Translations under genes and position numbers: made by a program | Shown: positions 1 through 7,136 of the stretch, piece by piece | Numbering within the stretch: the first letter of the stretch is position 1 | How the letters are laid out: each line of letters starts with the position of its first letter | Notes under the pieces: generated by a model | Told to the model about the DNA's origin: nothing | The model's database searches: none | The model's input: the letters and a program-made list of their open reading frames with translations, nothing else | Assembly (NCBI GenBank): GCA_934561725.1 | Contig: CAKTGW010000012.1 | Coordinates: forward strand, 1-9,606 | DNA from: an uncultured Oscillospiraceae bacterium | GTDB taxonomy: Bacteria > Bacillota > Clostridia > Oscillospirales > Oscillospiraceae | Reading direction: 5' to 3' | DNA length: 9,606 bases

Positions 1-333
1 GGCCTGCAGGAGGTTCAGAAGTACACGATCATGACCGACCATATCGTGGACGTTCTGCCTGTTATCTTCAGCCAGAAAATGTATGACAGCCTTGATGCCG
101 ATACCCAGGCTTTGTTCATGGAATGCCTGGATGAGGCCACTGACTGGGCAAACCAGTACTGTGTGGAGATTACGGACGACAACCGTGCCGAGATGGAAAA
201 GACCGGCATGATTTTCATTGAGGACGTGGATAAGGACAGCTTCAAGGCTGTTGCCATGGACTGCCTGAAGGATATCTCCGCCAACTGGGCCGACGGTGTT
301 TACGAGCAGGTCCTGATCGACGTGGGAGAGTAA
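1..333 (+). CDS. dctP: TRAP transporter substrate-binding protein DctP, C-terminal part (5' end outside window)
   Basis: About 110 C-terminal residues are visible, in frame from base 1 to the TAA at 331-333, so the gene begins upstream of the window. The fragment has the usual end of a DctP-type extracytoplasmic solute receptor: a stretch around TDHIVDVLPVIFS, then a helix with 'LDADTQALFMECLDEATDWAN', and a charged amphipathic tail. Family knowledge: these proteins bind a small acid (C4-dicarboxylates, sialic acid, uronates and others) outside the membrane and hand it to the DctQ/DctM permease. The ligand-binding arginine region and the signal peptide are not in view, so the substrate cannot be guessed. 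The following dctQ and dctM genes on the same strand support the call strongly. A hairpin terminator lies between this gene and dctQ, consistent with the binding protein being made in excess over the permease. Confidence 0.85.
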   Translation, partial: GLQEVQKYTIMTDHIVDVLPVIFSQKMYDSLDADTQALFMECLDEATDWANQYCVEITDDNRAEMEKTGMIFIEDVDKDSFKAVAMDCLKDISANWADGVYEQVLIDVGE

Positions 334-379
334 TTTACATTTCTATAGAGTATTGTATTCCGCCCTCTATTGATCGCAA

Positions 380-414
380 AGGGCAGGCCGGGAAACCGGG
401 CTGCCCTCTTTTTT
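380..414 (+). terminator. Hairpin with U-run between dctP and dctQ (partial terminator/attenuator)
   Basis: Outer stem AGGGCAG (380-386) pairs with CTGCCCT (401-407). Inside it, CCGG (388-391) pairs with CCGG (396-399) around a GAAA loop of the GNRA type. CTTTTTT follows at 408-414. This is a good intrinsic terminator by shape. Because dctQM follow directly with no obvious promoter of their own, I infer partial read-through that lowers dctQM relative to dctP, or 3'-end stabilisation of a dctP-only mRNA. Confidence 0.8.
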
Positions 415-417
415 ACG

Positions 418-425
418 AAGGAGGT
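418..425 (+). promoter_or_regulatory. Strong Shine-Dalgarno site of dctQ
   Basis: AAGGAGGT is a near-perfect match to the anti-SD sequence. It begins only four bases after the U-run of the preceding hairpin. It decides the dctQ start: the nearest in-frame candidates are TTG at 431 (6-base spacing from AGGAGG) and TTG at 434, and there is no ATG at a usable distance. Confidence 0.85.
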
Positions 426-430
426 TTCGT

Positions 431-964
431 TTGTTGAAAAAAGCAGTGAAGCTTTTTAATAGTATCTACGATATGATTGGATTGCTTTTTTTGATTGGTT
501 TGATCCTTTGCTGCTGGCTTCAGGTTGTAGCCAGATTTATGGATTCAATCACGATCGTTTGGACAGATGAGCTGGCTGGCTATATGATGGTCGGCTGCTG
601 TTTCTTTGGTTCGGGAACCTGTGCCCGCTATGGCGGACATTTGGGTGCTTACTTTTTGCGCGACCGTGTAAAGGGCCGCAAACTGGGCGTTCTGCTGCTG
701 TTTAACGCCCTTGTTATTATTGCTGTTCTCGTTACGTTCTGCTTCGGCGTGCTGGATGAGATCGAACTTGTTGAAAGTAATACTGCGGTGTCCATGCCTT
801 GGCTCAGCCAGACATGGCTGTATATCCCGCTGGGCATCGGCAGCATTTATATGATTTGCTATCAGATCCGGGATGTCGTTATGGCGCTGAAGGTGATCAA
901 GACCGGCGATACCAGCGGCTACTGCAACGGATATAGCAGCCCATTCCCTGCGGAGGTGAACTGA
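431..964 (+). CDS. dctQ: TRAP transporter small permease DctQ
   Basis: This 177-residue protein is the small membrane subunit of a TRAP transporter. It has four predicted membrane segments, near residues 13-35, 50-66, 88-112 and 130-148. Family signs visible are 'WLQVVARF' at the end of helix 1, 'IVWTDELAGYMMV' leading into helix 2, then 'ARYGGHLG', and a late 'SMPWLSQTWLYIPLGIG' segment. The length is normal for DctQ. DctQ pairs with DctM to form the cytoplasmic-membrane unit that moves the DctP-bound solute using an ion gradient. The start is TTG at 431 (TTG at 434 is possible), set by the AAGGAGGT site. The gene stops one base before the dctM start, and its last codons hold dctM's ribosome site, so translation is probably coupled. 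The substrate is unknown. Confidence 0.92.
   Translation: MLKKAVKLFNSIYDMIGLLFLIGLILCCWLQVVARFMDSITIVWTDELAGYMMVGCCFFGSGTCARYGGHLGAYFLRDRVKGRKLGVLLLFNALVIIAVLVTFCFGVLDEIELVESNTAVSMPWLSQTWLYIPLGIGSIYMICYQIRDVVMALKVIKTGDTSGYCNGYSSPFPAEVN
952..958 (+). promoter_or_regulatory. Shine-Dalgarno site of dctM inside the dctQ 3' end
   Basis: GGAGGTG lies 7-9 bases before the TTG at 966 and overlaps the last dctQ codons. It supports the TTG start of dctM and a coupled dctQ-dctM translation unit. Confidence 0.75.
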
Positions 965-965
965 C

Positions 966-2252
966 TTGTTAATTGCAATTTTTATTGGAGTGCTTGTGCT
1001 CCTGATGCTCTGCGGCATCCCCGTGGCATTTGCCATGTCGGCAACAGCGTTCGTATCCGCTGTTTATCTGTGGGGATTTGAGGGCGTGCCGCTGCAGATC
1101 CTGACGCAGCAGGCGGTATCCGGTGTAAACAGCTTTACATCTCTGGCGATCCCCCTGTTCCTGCTGGCCGGTCAGCTGATGAACGGCTGCGACATTACAA
1201 ACCGTATCTTCAAATTCTGTCAGGCCTGTGTAGGCAGCCTCCGCGGCGGCCTGGGCCACGTCAACGTTCTTTGCAGCGTTATTTTTGCGGGCATGTCCGG
1301 TACGGCGGCCGCAGATGCTGCGGGACTGGGAACCATGGAAATCAAGGCCATGACGGACGCGGGCTTTGATAAGCCCTTCTCCGTGGCGATCACGGGTGCT
1401 TCCTCTCTGATTGGCCCCATTATTCCGCCCAGTGTTCCCATGGTCATGTATGGTGTTTTGACCGGAGTTTCTGTTTCCGGCCTGTTTATCGGCGGTCTGC
1501 TCCCGGGCATCATCATGGCTCTTGGCATGATGATCATGGTGTACTGGTATTCTCTGAAGAGAAACTATCCCCGGGGCGAACCCTTCAGCCTGAAGAATCT
1601 TTGGAATACGTTCCGTCACGCCATCCTCTCGCTGATGACGCCGATTATCATTATCGGCGGAATCTGGAGCGGCAAGTTTACGGCTACAGAGGCTTCTGCT
1701 GTTGCCGTGCTCTATGCTTCTATCCTGTCCATCTTCATTTACCGTGACGTTACTCCCAAGCAGTGGTTCCAGATGATGAAAAAGAGCGTTCTGGACTGCG
1801 CCGCGATCCTGCTGGTGCTGGGCTGCGTATCTCTGTACGGCTATGTGCTGACCCGCACGCGTATTCCCGTGCTGCTGGCTGAGCAGGTGATCGCAATCAC
1901 AACGAATAAGGCACTCATCTCCGCATTCCTGGTGGTTTTCCTGCTCTTTATCGGCTGCTTTATGTCCACGACCGAGTCCATCCTGCTGTTTACGCCTATT
2001 TTCCTGCCTCTGCTTGAACAGGTGGGCATTAACACCATGTCCTTTGGTGTGGTCATGTGTTTGGTGCTGATGATCGGCCAGATCACGCCGCCCTTTGGAA
2101 CCTGCCTGTTTATCCTCAGCAAGAGCGCAAACCTTGGTATGGACGTAGTTGTGAAGAATACGCTGCCGTTCTGTATCCCGGTTCTGATCACGGATATCCT
2201 GTGCCTGATCTTTGAGCCGCTGGTCACCTTCCTGCCCGGTGTTTTCCTGTAA
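966..2252 (+). CDS. dctM: TRAP transporter large permease DctM
   Basis: This 428-residue protein has the normal length for the large TRAP membrane subunit, with about twelve hydrophobic segments across its length. Family landmarks are 'GIPVAFAMS' near residue 17, 'SLAIPLFLLAGQLM' near 58-71, 'FAGMSGTAAADAAGLG' near 108-123, 'GASSLIGPIIPPSVPMVMYG' near 144-163 and 'GQITPPFGTCLF' near 373-384. DctM forms the solute path and couples transport to the ion gradient, working with DctQ and DctP. The start codon is TTG at 966, preceded by GGAGGTG at 952-958 within the end of dctQ. The one-base gap from the dctQ stop implies translational coupling. The operon ends just downstream at a strong hairpin. 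Identity is near certain; the transported solute is not determined. Confidence 0.95.
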   Translation: MLIAIFIGVLVLLMLCGIPVAFAMSATAFVSAVYLWGFEGVPLQILTQQAVSGVNSFTSLAIPLFLLAGQLMNGCDITNRIFKFCQACVGSLRGGLGHVNVLCSVIFAGMSGTAAADAAGLGTMEIKAMTDAGFDKPFSVAITGASSLIGPIIPPSVPMVMYGVLTGVSVSGLFIGGLLPGIIMALGMMIMVYWYSLKRNYPRGEPFSLKNLWNTFRHAILSLMTPIIIIGGIWSGKFTATEASAVAVLYASILSIFIYRDVTPKQWFQMMKKSVLDCAAILLVLGCVSLYGYVLTRTRIPVLLAEQVIAITTNKALISAFLVVFLLFIGCFMSTTESILLFTPIFLPLLEQVGINTMSFGVVMCLVLMIGQITPPFGTCLFILSKSANLGMDVVVKNTLPFCIPVLITDILCLIFEPLVTFLPGVFL

Positions 2253-2271
2253 ACACGAATACCATGAGTAC

Positions 2272-2305
2272 AATATCCCCCTGTTTTTAACAGGGGGATA
2301 TTTTT
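2272..2305 (+). terminator. Terminator of the TRAP operon
   Basis: A perfect 14-bp stem joins 2272-2285 (AATATCCCCCTGTT) and 2289-2302, with a three-base TTT loop, and it runs into TTTTT at 2301-2305. It lies 20 bases after the dctM stop. The convergent ABC operon ends at 2317, 12 bases away on the other strand. Read from that side, the stem is followed by GTACT rather than a U-run, so it is at best a weak terminator for the minus strand. Confidence 0.9.
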
Positions 2306-2316
2306 GTGACAGATGA

Positions 2317-4809
2317 TCAGGCCTTTGCCGTTTTTATCTTTGCCGAGTAGTAATAAATAGAGGCGGCAATAATGATCAGGGCGCCTGTGTAGACATATTG
2401 CCAGTAGGCGTTTACCTGCATCATGTTCAGGAAGTTTTGCAGGACAGTGATCAGCAGTGCGCCTACAAAGGGCCCGAAGGCGGTTCCCTTTCCGCCGACC
2501 AGAGCCACGCCGCCGAGGACGACTGCGGTAAGGGTCTGCATGGTAAAGGTAGTTCCGGCCTGGGGATCGCCGCAGCCCACGCGGACGGCAAGGATCATAC
2601 CGGCCAGTGCACAGAGTATACCGGACCACACATAGGCCAGTGTGCGGATCCGGCCGGTCTGGATCCCGGAGGAAAAGGCAGCGTCGCGGTTGGAGCCCAC
2701 GGCGTATATGTAAGTACCGAACCGTGTCCTTTGCAGAATGAGCTCTGCGAGAACAAAGAGCACGACAACGGCGCAAAAAGCAGCAGGCCATCTGCCGGCC
2801 AGCTTGTATTTCACGGCAGTGGAAAAGGCTGGCGCTATGGAGCCTGAGGCTGTGCTGCGCAGGCACAGGGCAATGCCCAGAAATACGATCTGAGTGGCCA
2901 GCGTGCCTATAAAGTGCTGGATGTTGAGCTTTACGACAATGAAGGCGTTAAGAAGTCCGCACAAAAGACCAATGACAATGGCGGTAATGAGCCCCATGAA
3001 AATATTGGTATTATCGGCCATGACATAGGACAGAACACAGGTGATCAGGCTCATTGCAGGCCCTACAGACAGGTTGATGGCGCCGGTCAGGACCACAAAG
3101 ACCTGGGCCAGAGTAACAATAGCCAGGGGCGCCAGCTGCCAAAGAATAACACCGAGATTGTATGGCTTCAGAAAGGTCTCGTTGCTTCTGCCGCCGATGA
3201 TACACATGGCAGCGATAATAACGGCCAGAATGGGGATGGATGACCATTTCGAAAAGGTGTGTCTCTGTACGGCCGGTGCCGGTGCCTCTGCGGACTGTGC
3301 CGTCTCGAGCCGGCTTCCCAGAACGGAGGCGTTCATGATGGATTCTTCCGTAGCCCGGCAGCCGGGGATCGGTGCCTGCGCATGCCCGCCGCAGACGGGG
3401 ATAATGCGGTCAGAAAGGCCGATGATCTCGGGGAGATCGGAGGACAGAACGATAACGCCGATGCCCTCTTCTGCCATCTCCTTCAAAAAAGTGTAGATTT
3501 CGCTCTTGGAGCCTACATCCACGCCGATAGTTGGCTCGTCGAAGATAAACAGCTTTGGCCGCTGTAAAAATCTTCCGGCAATAGCGACCTTTTGCTGATT
3601 GCCGCCCGACAGCTCCCGGATCAGCTGTCCGGAGCTGTCGCACTTGATCCTGAACTGCTCTATGCCCTGAAGAATCTGTGAAAATGCATGCTTATCCTGT
3701 ATGATGCCGTGCCGGGACCAGCCCTTCAGATTGGGGATCTCCAGATTTGAGCCGATGGACAGGGGCATGAATACGTTTTCGCCGTGGCGGTCGTTTGTAA
3801 TAAAGGAGATCCCCTCGTCGATCGCCTGACGGGGCGACTGCGGGTGGATAGCCTTGCCGTTGAGGGTGATGCTGCCGGTGTAGTCCGGCAGGATACCGGT
3901 CAGCGAGCGCAGAAGCTCCCTTTGACCATTGCCTTCAATGCCGTAAAGGCCCAGGATCTCCCCGCTGTACAGCTTAAAGGATACGTTGGCATAGTCGCTG
4001 CCGCGGCTCAGCTCCTGGACATCCAGGATGACCTGGCGTCCGGCATAGTCCAGCTCTGAGGTGTTGAACATCCGTTTCACGTCGCGGCCGACCATCATCC
4101 TGACCAGAGTATCCTCTGTTGCTTGGGCAGCGTCGATCTCGCCGGCCAGGGTGCCGTCCTTTAAAACCACAAAGCGCTCGCAGATCTGCATCAGCTCCTG
4201 AATGCGGTGTGAAATAAACACAACACTGGTTCCCTCGGCTTTCAGCCCGCGGACCATGCGGAAGAGTTTTTCCACCTCTCTGGGTGTGAGGGATGAGGTG
4301 GGCTCATCAAGGATCAGCATTTTTGTTTGCCGGGACATGGCCTTTACGATCTCGACCAGCTGCATCTGCGCCATGGAGAGGGTGGCTACTTTGGCGTTTA
4401 CATCGATATCTATGTCGAATTTTTTAAGCAGTCCGGCGCTTTTTTCCTGCATGGCCTTAAAATCCAGCAGTCCGCACCCGGTGGTGATCTCACTGCCGAG
4501 AAAAATATTTTGCGCAACGGAGAGCTCGGGTACCAGCCGGGTGTCCTGATACACCATATTTATACCCATGGAGCGGGAAACCGCCGGACTGCTGATATTG
4601 ACTCTGACACCTTCGATCAGGATCTCACCGGCTTCCAGAGAATAGGTGCCGGTAATGATCTTCATCAGAGTAGATTTGCCGGCGCCGTTTTCACCGATAA
4701 CGCCGATGATCTCGCCGCTGCGGCAGGTAAGGCCAACGTCCTGCAGGGCGTATACGCCGTAGAAGGACTTACTTATATGCTTTGCTTCAAGAAAGGGTGT
4801 TCTCTCCAT
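2317..4809 (-). CDS. Fused sugar-type ABC transporter: tandem ATPase (RbsA-like) joined to permease (RbsC-like)
   Basis: This 830-residue protein has two parts. Residues 1 to about 500 form the double nucleotide-binding protein of the ribose/galactose (CUT2) family. NBD1 has Walker A GENGAGKST (39-47), signature LSMAQ (144-148), Walker B LILDEP (165-170) and H-loop His201. NBD2 has a degenerate P-loop GIEGNGQREL (290-299), signature LSGGNQQ (400-406), Walker B FIFDEP (421-426) and no H-loop histidine; both defects are normal for RbsA-type NBD2. After an Ala/Pro-rich linker (about 503-519) comes a complete permease of about 310 residues, with 'GAINLSVGP' and 'AVGSNRDAAFSSGI' as in RbsC. These are usually separate genes. 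It is third in the operon, after a free permease and the binding protein. I chose ATG 4809 (GGTGA just upstream) over TTG 4827, which has no ribosome site. The sugar is unknown. Confidence 0.92.
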   Translation of the reverse strand: MERTPFLEAKHISKSFYGVYALQDVGLTCRSGEIIGVIGENGAGKSTLMKIITGTYSLEAGEILIEGVRVNISSPAVSRSMGINMVYQDTRLVPELSVAQNIFLGSEITTGCGLLDFKAMQEKSAGLLKKFDIDIDVNAKVATLSMAQMQLVEIVKAMSRQTKMLILDEPTSSLTPREVEKLFRMVRGLKAEGTSVVFISHRIQELMQICERFVVLKDGTLAGEIDAAQATEDTLVRMMVGRDVKRMFNTSELDYAGRQVILDVQELSRGSDYANVSFKLYSGEILGLYGIEGNGQRELLRSLTGILPDYTGSITLNGKAIHPQSPRQAIDEGISFITNDRHGENVFMPLSIGSNLEIPNLKGWSRHGIIQDKHAFSQILQGIEQFRIKCDSSGQLIRELSGGNQQKVAIAGRFLQRPKLFIFDEPTIGVDVGSKSEIYTFLKEMAEEGIGVIVLSSDLPEIIGLSDRIIPVCGGHAQAPIPGCRATEESIMNASVLGSRLETAQSAEAPAPAVQRHTFSKWSSIPILAVIIAAMCIIGGRSNETFLKPYNLGVILWQLAPLAIVTLAQVFVVLTGAINLSVGPAMSLITCVLSYVMADNTNIFMGLITAIVIGLLCGLLNAFIVVKLNIQHFIGTLATQIVFLGIALCLRSTASGSIAPAFSTAVKYKLAGRWPAAFCAVVVLFVLAELILQRTRFGTYIYAVGSNRDAAFSSGIQTGRIRTLAYVWSGILCALAGMILAVRVGCGDPQAGTTFTMQTLTAVVLGGVALVGGKGTAFGPFVGALLITVLQNFLNMMQVNAYWQYVYTGALIIIAASIYYYSAKIKTAKA

Positions 4810-4851
4810 TTGCTCTTCACCGTCCAAGTAAGAAGATAGGATCGATCTTTT

Positions 4852-4885
4852 CCTCTGCCCCCTGCCGCAGGACAGGAGGCAGAGG
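4852..4885 (-). other. Intergenic hairpin between binding-protein gene and ATPase-permease gene
   Basis: An 8-bp stem joins CCTCTGCC (4852-4859) and GGCAGAGG (4878-4885). An inner CCTG/CAGG stem (4861-4864 with 4873-4876) sits behind a small internal mismatch. On the transcribed minus strand it is followed by AAAAG, so it is not a standard intrinsic terminator. Its place just after the binding-protein stop fits an mRNA-stabilising or processing hairpin that would raise the binding protein relative to the ATPase; that role is inference. Confidence 0.5.
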
Positions 4886-4909
4886 CATTTTACAGTAAGA
4901 CTGGCAGAG

Positions 4910-5992
4910 TCAGAAGCTGTTGCTGCCCAGAAGCTTTTCCAGATTTTCGTCGGTCAAATCATGATCGGTAAACAGATTGTCGGGGAGGCGTTCATCATAC
5001 ATATCGGCATTTTCTCCGGTATACACGGGAACGTCGATGATCTGATCCTGCTCCTGTTCTTCGCCGTCCAGCAGCTTGAGCACCTGCTGCAGGCAGATAC
5101 GGCTTTGATAAATGGGCTCCGGCGTGATGGCAAAGTCAAAGTCCGGATTGATCTCGTGGAGTGCGCTGTACATGCCGAAGATCGAGTTATAGCAGCTGTT
5201 GCCGGTAATGGGAATGCTGACGTTTCCGGCGGCCAGCATGGCCTTCATGGCTCCGGCAGTCGTCTGCCCGCCATCGCACCAGATGCCGTCGATCTGACCG
5301 GGATAGGCCAGCAGAAGATCTGTCATGACCTGCTTGGCTTTATCCTCCTTCCAGTCTGTGTCCCGGTATTGCAGTACCTCAATGTCGGGGTATTCTTCGG
5401 CAAGGATCCTGTCAGCCACCTCGCGCCAGATGGCGGTTCCGGAGTTGCCGGAGGGGCCGCCCAGCATAACGATCTTGCCCTTGCCGCCCAGCTTGTCGCC
5501 CAGCCAGTGGGTCAGCTTGTCGGATTTGTCGGCCATATCTGTGCCAATATAGATATCATAGGCCTCCTTATCGGTCAGCGGCATGTTGAAAATAGCGACC
5601 TTGATCCCGTTGGCGCGGGCCTCCTTCAGTGCGGGCTCAACGGCCTGTGCGGAGCCGGGGATGCACATGATCGCATCAACGCCCTGGGCAATCAGATTTT
5701 CAATATCACTGACCTGCTTGTTGATGTCGTTCTGGCCGTCTACAATGATCAGCTCAACGTCGGGGTGTTTTTCCAGCTCCTGCTCCAGAGAGGCCAGCAT
5801 GGTCGCACGCCAGGCATTTCCGGAAAAACTATTGGAGAAGCCGATCTTATATGCTTTCCCCTCGGGTGCGGCGGAAGCGGGCGTATCAGATTCGGGCGCA
5901 GCGGAGACGGCAGACTCCGATCCTGAGCCGCAGCCGGATAGGATACCTGCTGTCATGCAGAGGATCAGCAGGACCGCAATGAACTTTTTCAT
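4910..5992 (-). CDS. Sugar-type ABC transporter substrate-binding lipoprotein (periplasmic-binding family 4)
   Basis: This 360-residue protein starts at ATG 5992, with AGGAGGA placed just upstream; a longer reading frame exists but has no ribosome site. The N-terminus is a lipoprotein signal: MKKF, a hydrophobic core, then lipobox LSGC with the lipidated Cys at residue 21. A Ser/Ala/Pro/Glu linker follows to about residue 44. The rest is a two-lobed sugar-binding domain of the RbsB/YtfQ kind, with 'YKIGFSNSFSGNAWR' at its start, 'NLIAQGVDAIMCIPGS', then 'ARANGIKVAIFN', 'KIVMLGGPSGNSG' and 'IDGIWCDGGQTTAGA'. It would sit on the outer membrane face and feed the two permeases of the same operon. 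The permease gene ends 57 bases upstream. The ligand cannot be assigned from motifs; pentoses, hexoses or related polyols are all possible. Confidence 0.92.
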   Translation of the reverse strand: MKKFIAVLLILCMTAGILSGCGSGSESAVSAAPESDTPASAAPEGKAYKIGFSNSFSGNAWRATMLASLEQELEKHPDVELIIVDGQNDINKQVSDIENLIAQGVDAIMCIPGSAQAVEPALKEARANGIKVAIFNMPLTDKEAYDIYIGTDMADKSDKLTHWLGDKLGGKGKIVMLGGPSGNSGTAIWREVADRILAEEYPDIEVLQYRDTDWKEDKAKQVMTDLLLAYPGQIDGIWCDGGQTTAGAMKAMLAAGNVSIPITGNSCYNSIFGMYSALHEINPDFDFAITPEPIYQSRICLQQVLKLLDGEEQEQDQIIDVPVYTGENADMYDERLPDNLFTDHDLTDENLEKLLGSNSF

Positions 5993-6049
5993 GATCTTCC
6001 TCCTATTGATATAGTCTATATTCAGCGGGACAGCCGCCAAATATTTCCG

Positions 6050-7030
6050 TTATGCGGCAGAGGTGTTCTTTTTTAAACCGCAGAACCGGCTCTTGATCTG
6101 CTTCCGGACAGCAGGACTGGTGGCGGCAAGACCGATCACAATAATCGCACCTTTGATGATATATTGAGGACCCATACCCATTTTCAGAACGTTCAGGAGC
6201 GAATTCAGTATGGTCATAAAGATCGCGCCGCCGATGGTGCCGCCGATCCCGCCTACACCGCCGGACATGAGTGTGCCGCCGATGACAACTGCGGCAATGG
6301 AGTCCGTGGCATAGGGATCTCCGAGATCAAAGCTGGGGAGGTTGATGTATGCCGACAGAAGCAGCCCGCAGATCACAGCGCATATGGAGCTGATGATGTG
6401 GGCCTTGATGATGACAGCGTCAGAATTTACGCCGGCAATAAATGCGCTGCGGTAATTTGCACCTGCCGCGTACATTTCCCGGCCAAGTCTGGTCTTTTTC
6501 TGGATAAAAAAGAGGATTGCGGCCGTCAGCATGAAAAAGACAAAGGTCCAGGGGATCACACCGAGCATAGCGCCGTCACCCATAGCGGCAAAGGCGGGGG
6601 AAACGCGGCCCTTGGAGACGCCCTTTGTGAGGATAAGGGCCAGACCGAAGATAACATTGTTCAGAGCCAGCGTAACGATCATGGGCAGAATTCGGATCCG
6701 TGTGATGATAACGCCCTTCAGCAAGCCGATAAAAATCCCCAGCGCTAGGGGAATGGCAATGGCCAGAAACGTGCTGCCCTCGCCATAGGCCATCTGCATG
6801 CAGCAGATGATGTTTGTTGCGGTGATCACGCCGGCCACGGACAGGTCGATCCCGCCCAGAAGAATGGCAAAGGTCTGCCCCAGGGAGACCGTTCCCAAAA
6901 ACGCGGATATTTTCAGCAGATTTTTGATCTGGTTCCAGGACAGCATGTTGGGGGACAGGATGCAGGCAATGATGTACAAAAGAATAACGGCTATCCAGAT
7001 GGGCGGAATATCCAGCTTTTTGGTTTTCAT
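6050..7030 (-). CDS. Sugar-type ABC transporter permease (RbsC-like, free subunit)
   Basis: This 326-residue membrane protein of the branched-chain/ribose permease family has the usual length for RbsC-like subunits and roughly eight to ten hydrophobic helices. Family marks are 'LLGGIDLSVAGVIT' in the N-terminal half, 'GREMYAAGANYRSAFIAGV' in the cytoplasmic loop that contacts the ATPase, and 'AAVVIGGTLMSGGVGGIGGTIGGA' near the C-terminus. The start is ATG 7030, with GGGAGGA 7 bases upstream; an upstream extension to 7228 would cross the divergent promoter region and has no ribosome site. It is the first gene of the ABC operon, an order (permease, binding protein, ATPase-permease) different from the common rbs order. 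Its likely partner is the permease half of the fusion protein, giving a heterodimeric pore. This is inference from gene content. Confidence 0.92.
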   Translation of the reverse strand: MKTKKLDIPPIWIAVILLYIIACILSPNMLSWNQIKNLLKISAFLGTVSLGQTFAILLGGIDLSVAGVITATNIICCMQMAYGEGSTFLAIAIPLALGIFIGLLKGVIITRIRILPMIVTLALNNVIFGLALILTKGVSKGRVSPAFAAMGDGAMLGVIPWTFVFFMLTAAILFFIQKKTRLGREMYAAGANYRSAFIAGVNSDAVIIKAHIISSICAVICGLLLSAYINLPSFDLGDPYATDSIAAVVIGGTLMSGGVGGIGGTIGGAIFMTILNSLLNVLKMGMGPQYIIKGAIIVIGLAATSPAVRKQIKSRFCGLKKNTSAA

Positions 7031-7068
7031 ATTGTGTCCTCCCGTATTCTGAAATGGACAAAAGCTTG

Positions 7069-7096
7069 TTGACACACTCCGGATCGATGCTATGAT
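7069..7096 (+). promoter_or_regulatory. Sigma-70-type promoter of the acetyltransferase gene
   Basis: A perfect -35 TTGACA at 7069-7074 and -10 TATGAT at 7091-7096 are separated by 16 bases. Transcription would start near 7103 and give a leader of about 68 bases before the ATG at 7171. The promoter lies in the 140-base divergent gap shared with the ABC operon. I could not pick a convincing promoter for the minus-strand operon there. Confidence 0.75.
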
Positions 7097-7104
7097 GAAT
7101 ATGA

Positions 7105-7136
7105 CCGGGTTTGCCGGAGAGGCCGCATAGGCGGCT
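7105..7136 (+). other. Two small hairpins in the acetyltransferase 5' leader
   Basis: CCGG (7105-7108) can pair with CCGG (7114-7117), and GCCGC (7122-7126) with GCGGC (7131-7135) around an ATAG loop. No U-run follows, so this is not a terminator. The ribosome site (GGAGGGAG, 7160-7167) lies outside the stems. No known riboswitch class is recognised in so short a leader. Confidence 0.35.

Noticed and set aside
334..361. Possible separate dctQM promoter (TTTACA at 334-339 with TATTCC at 356-361)
   Set aside because: The -10 match is poor, and any transcript would immediately meet the terminator at 380-414.
969..2273. Long antisense open frame of 434 codons opposite dctM, and others such as 1841-2866 minus and 4961-5926 plus
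   Set aside because: They lie fully or mostly opposite well-recognised genes, their translations are rich in His, Arg, Gln or Cys with no family motif, and they lack ribosome sites. They are by-products of GC-rich codon use.
2272..2305. Use of the TRAP terminator as an efficient terminator for the convergent ABC operon
   Set aside because: On the minus strand the stem is followed by GTACT, not a U-run, so only the plus-strand role is well supported.
4275..4395. NBD1 signature LSMAQ as a sign of a dead ATPase
   Set aside because: A non-LSGGQ signature in NBD1 and a degenerate P-loop in NBD2 are usual for RbsA-type proteins. NBD1 keeps a perfect Walker A, and NBD2 keeps LSGGNQQ.
5993..6040. 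16-residue extension of the binding lipoprotein
   Set aside because: The lipoprotein signal starts at ATG 5992, directly after an AGGAGGA site. The extension would place charged residues ahead of the signal.
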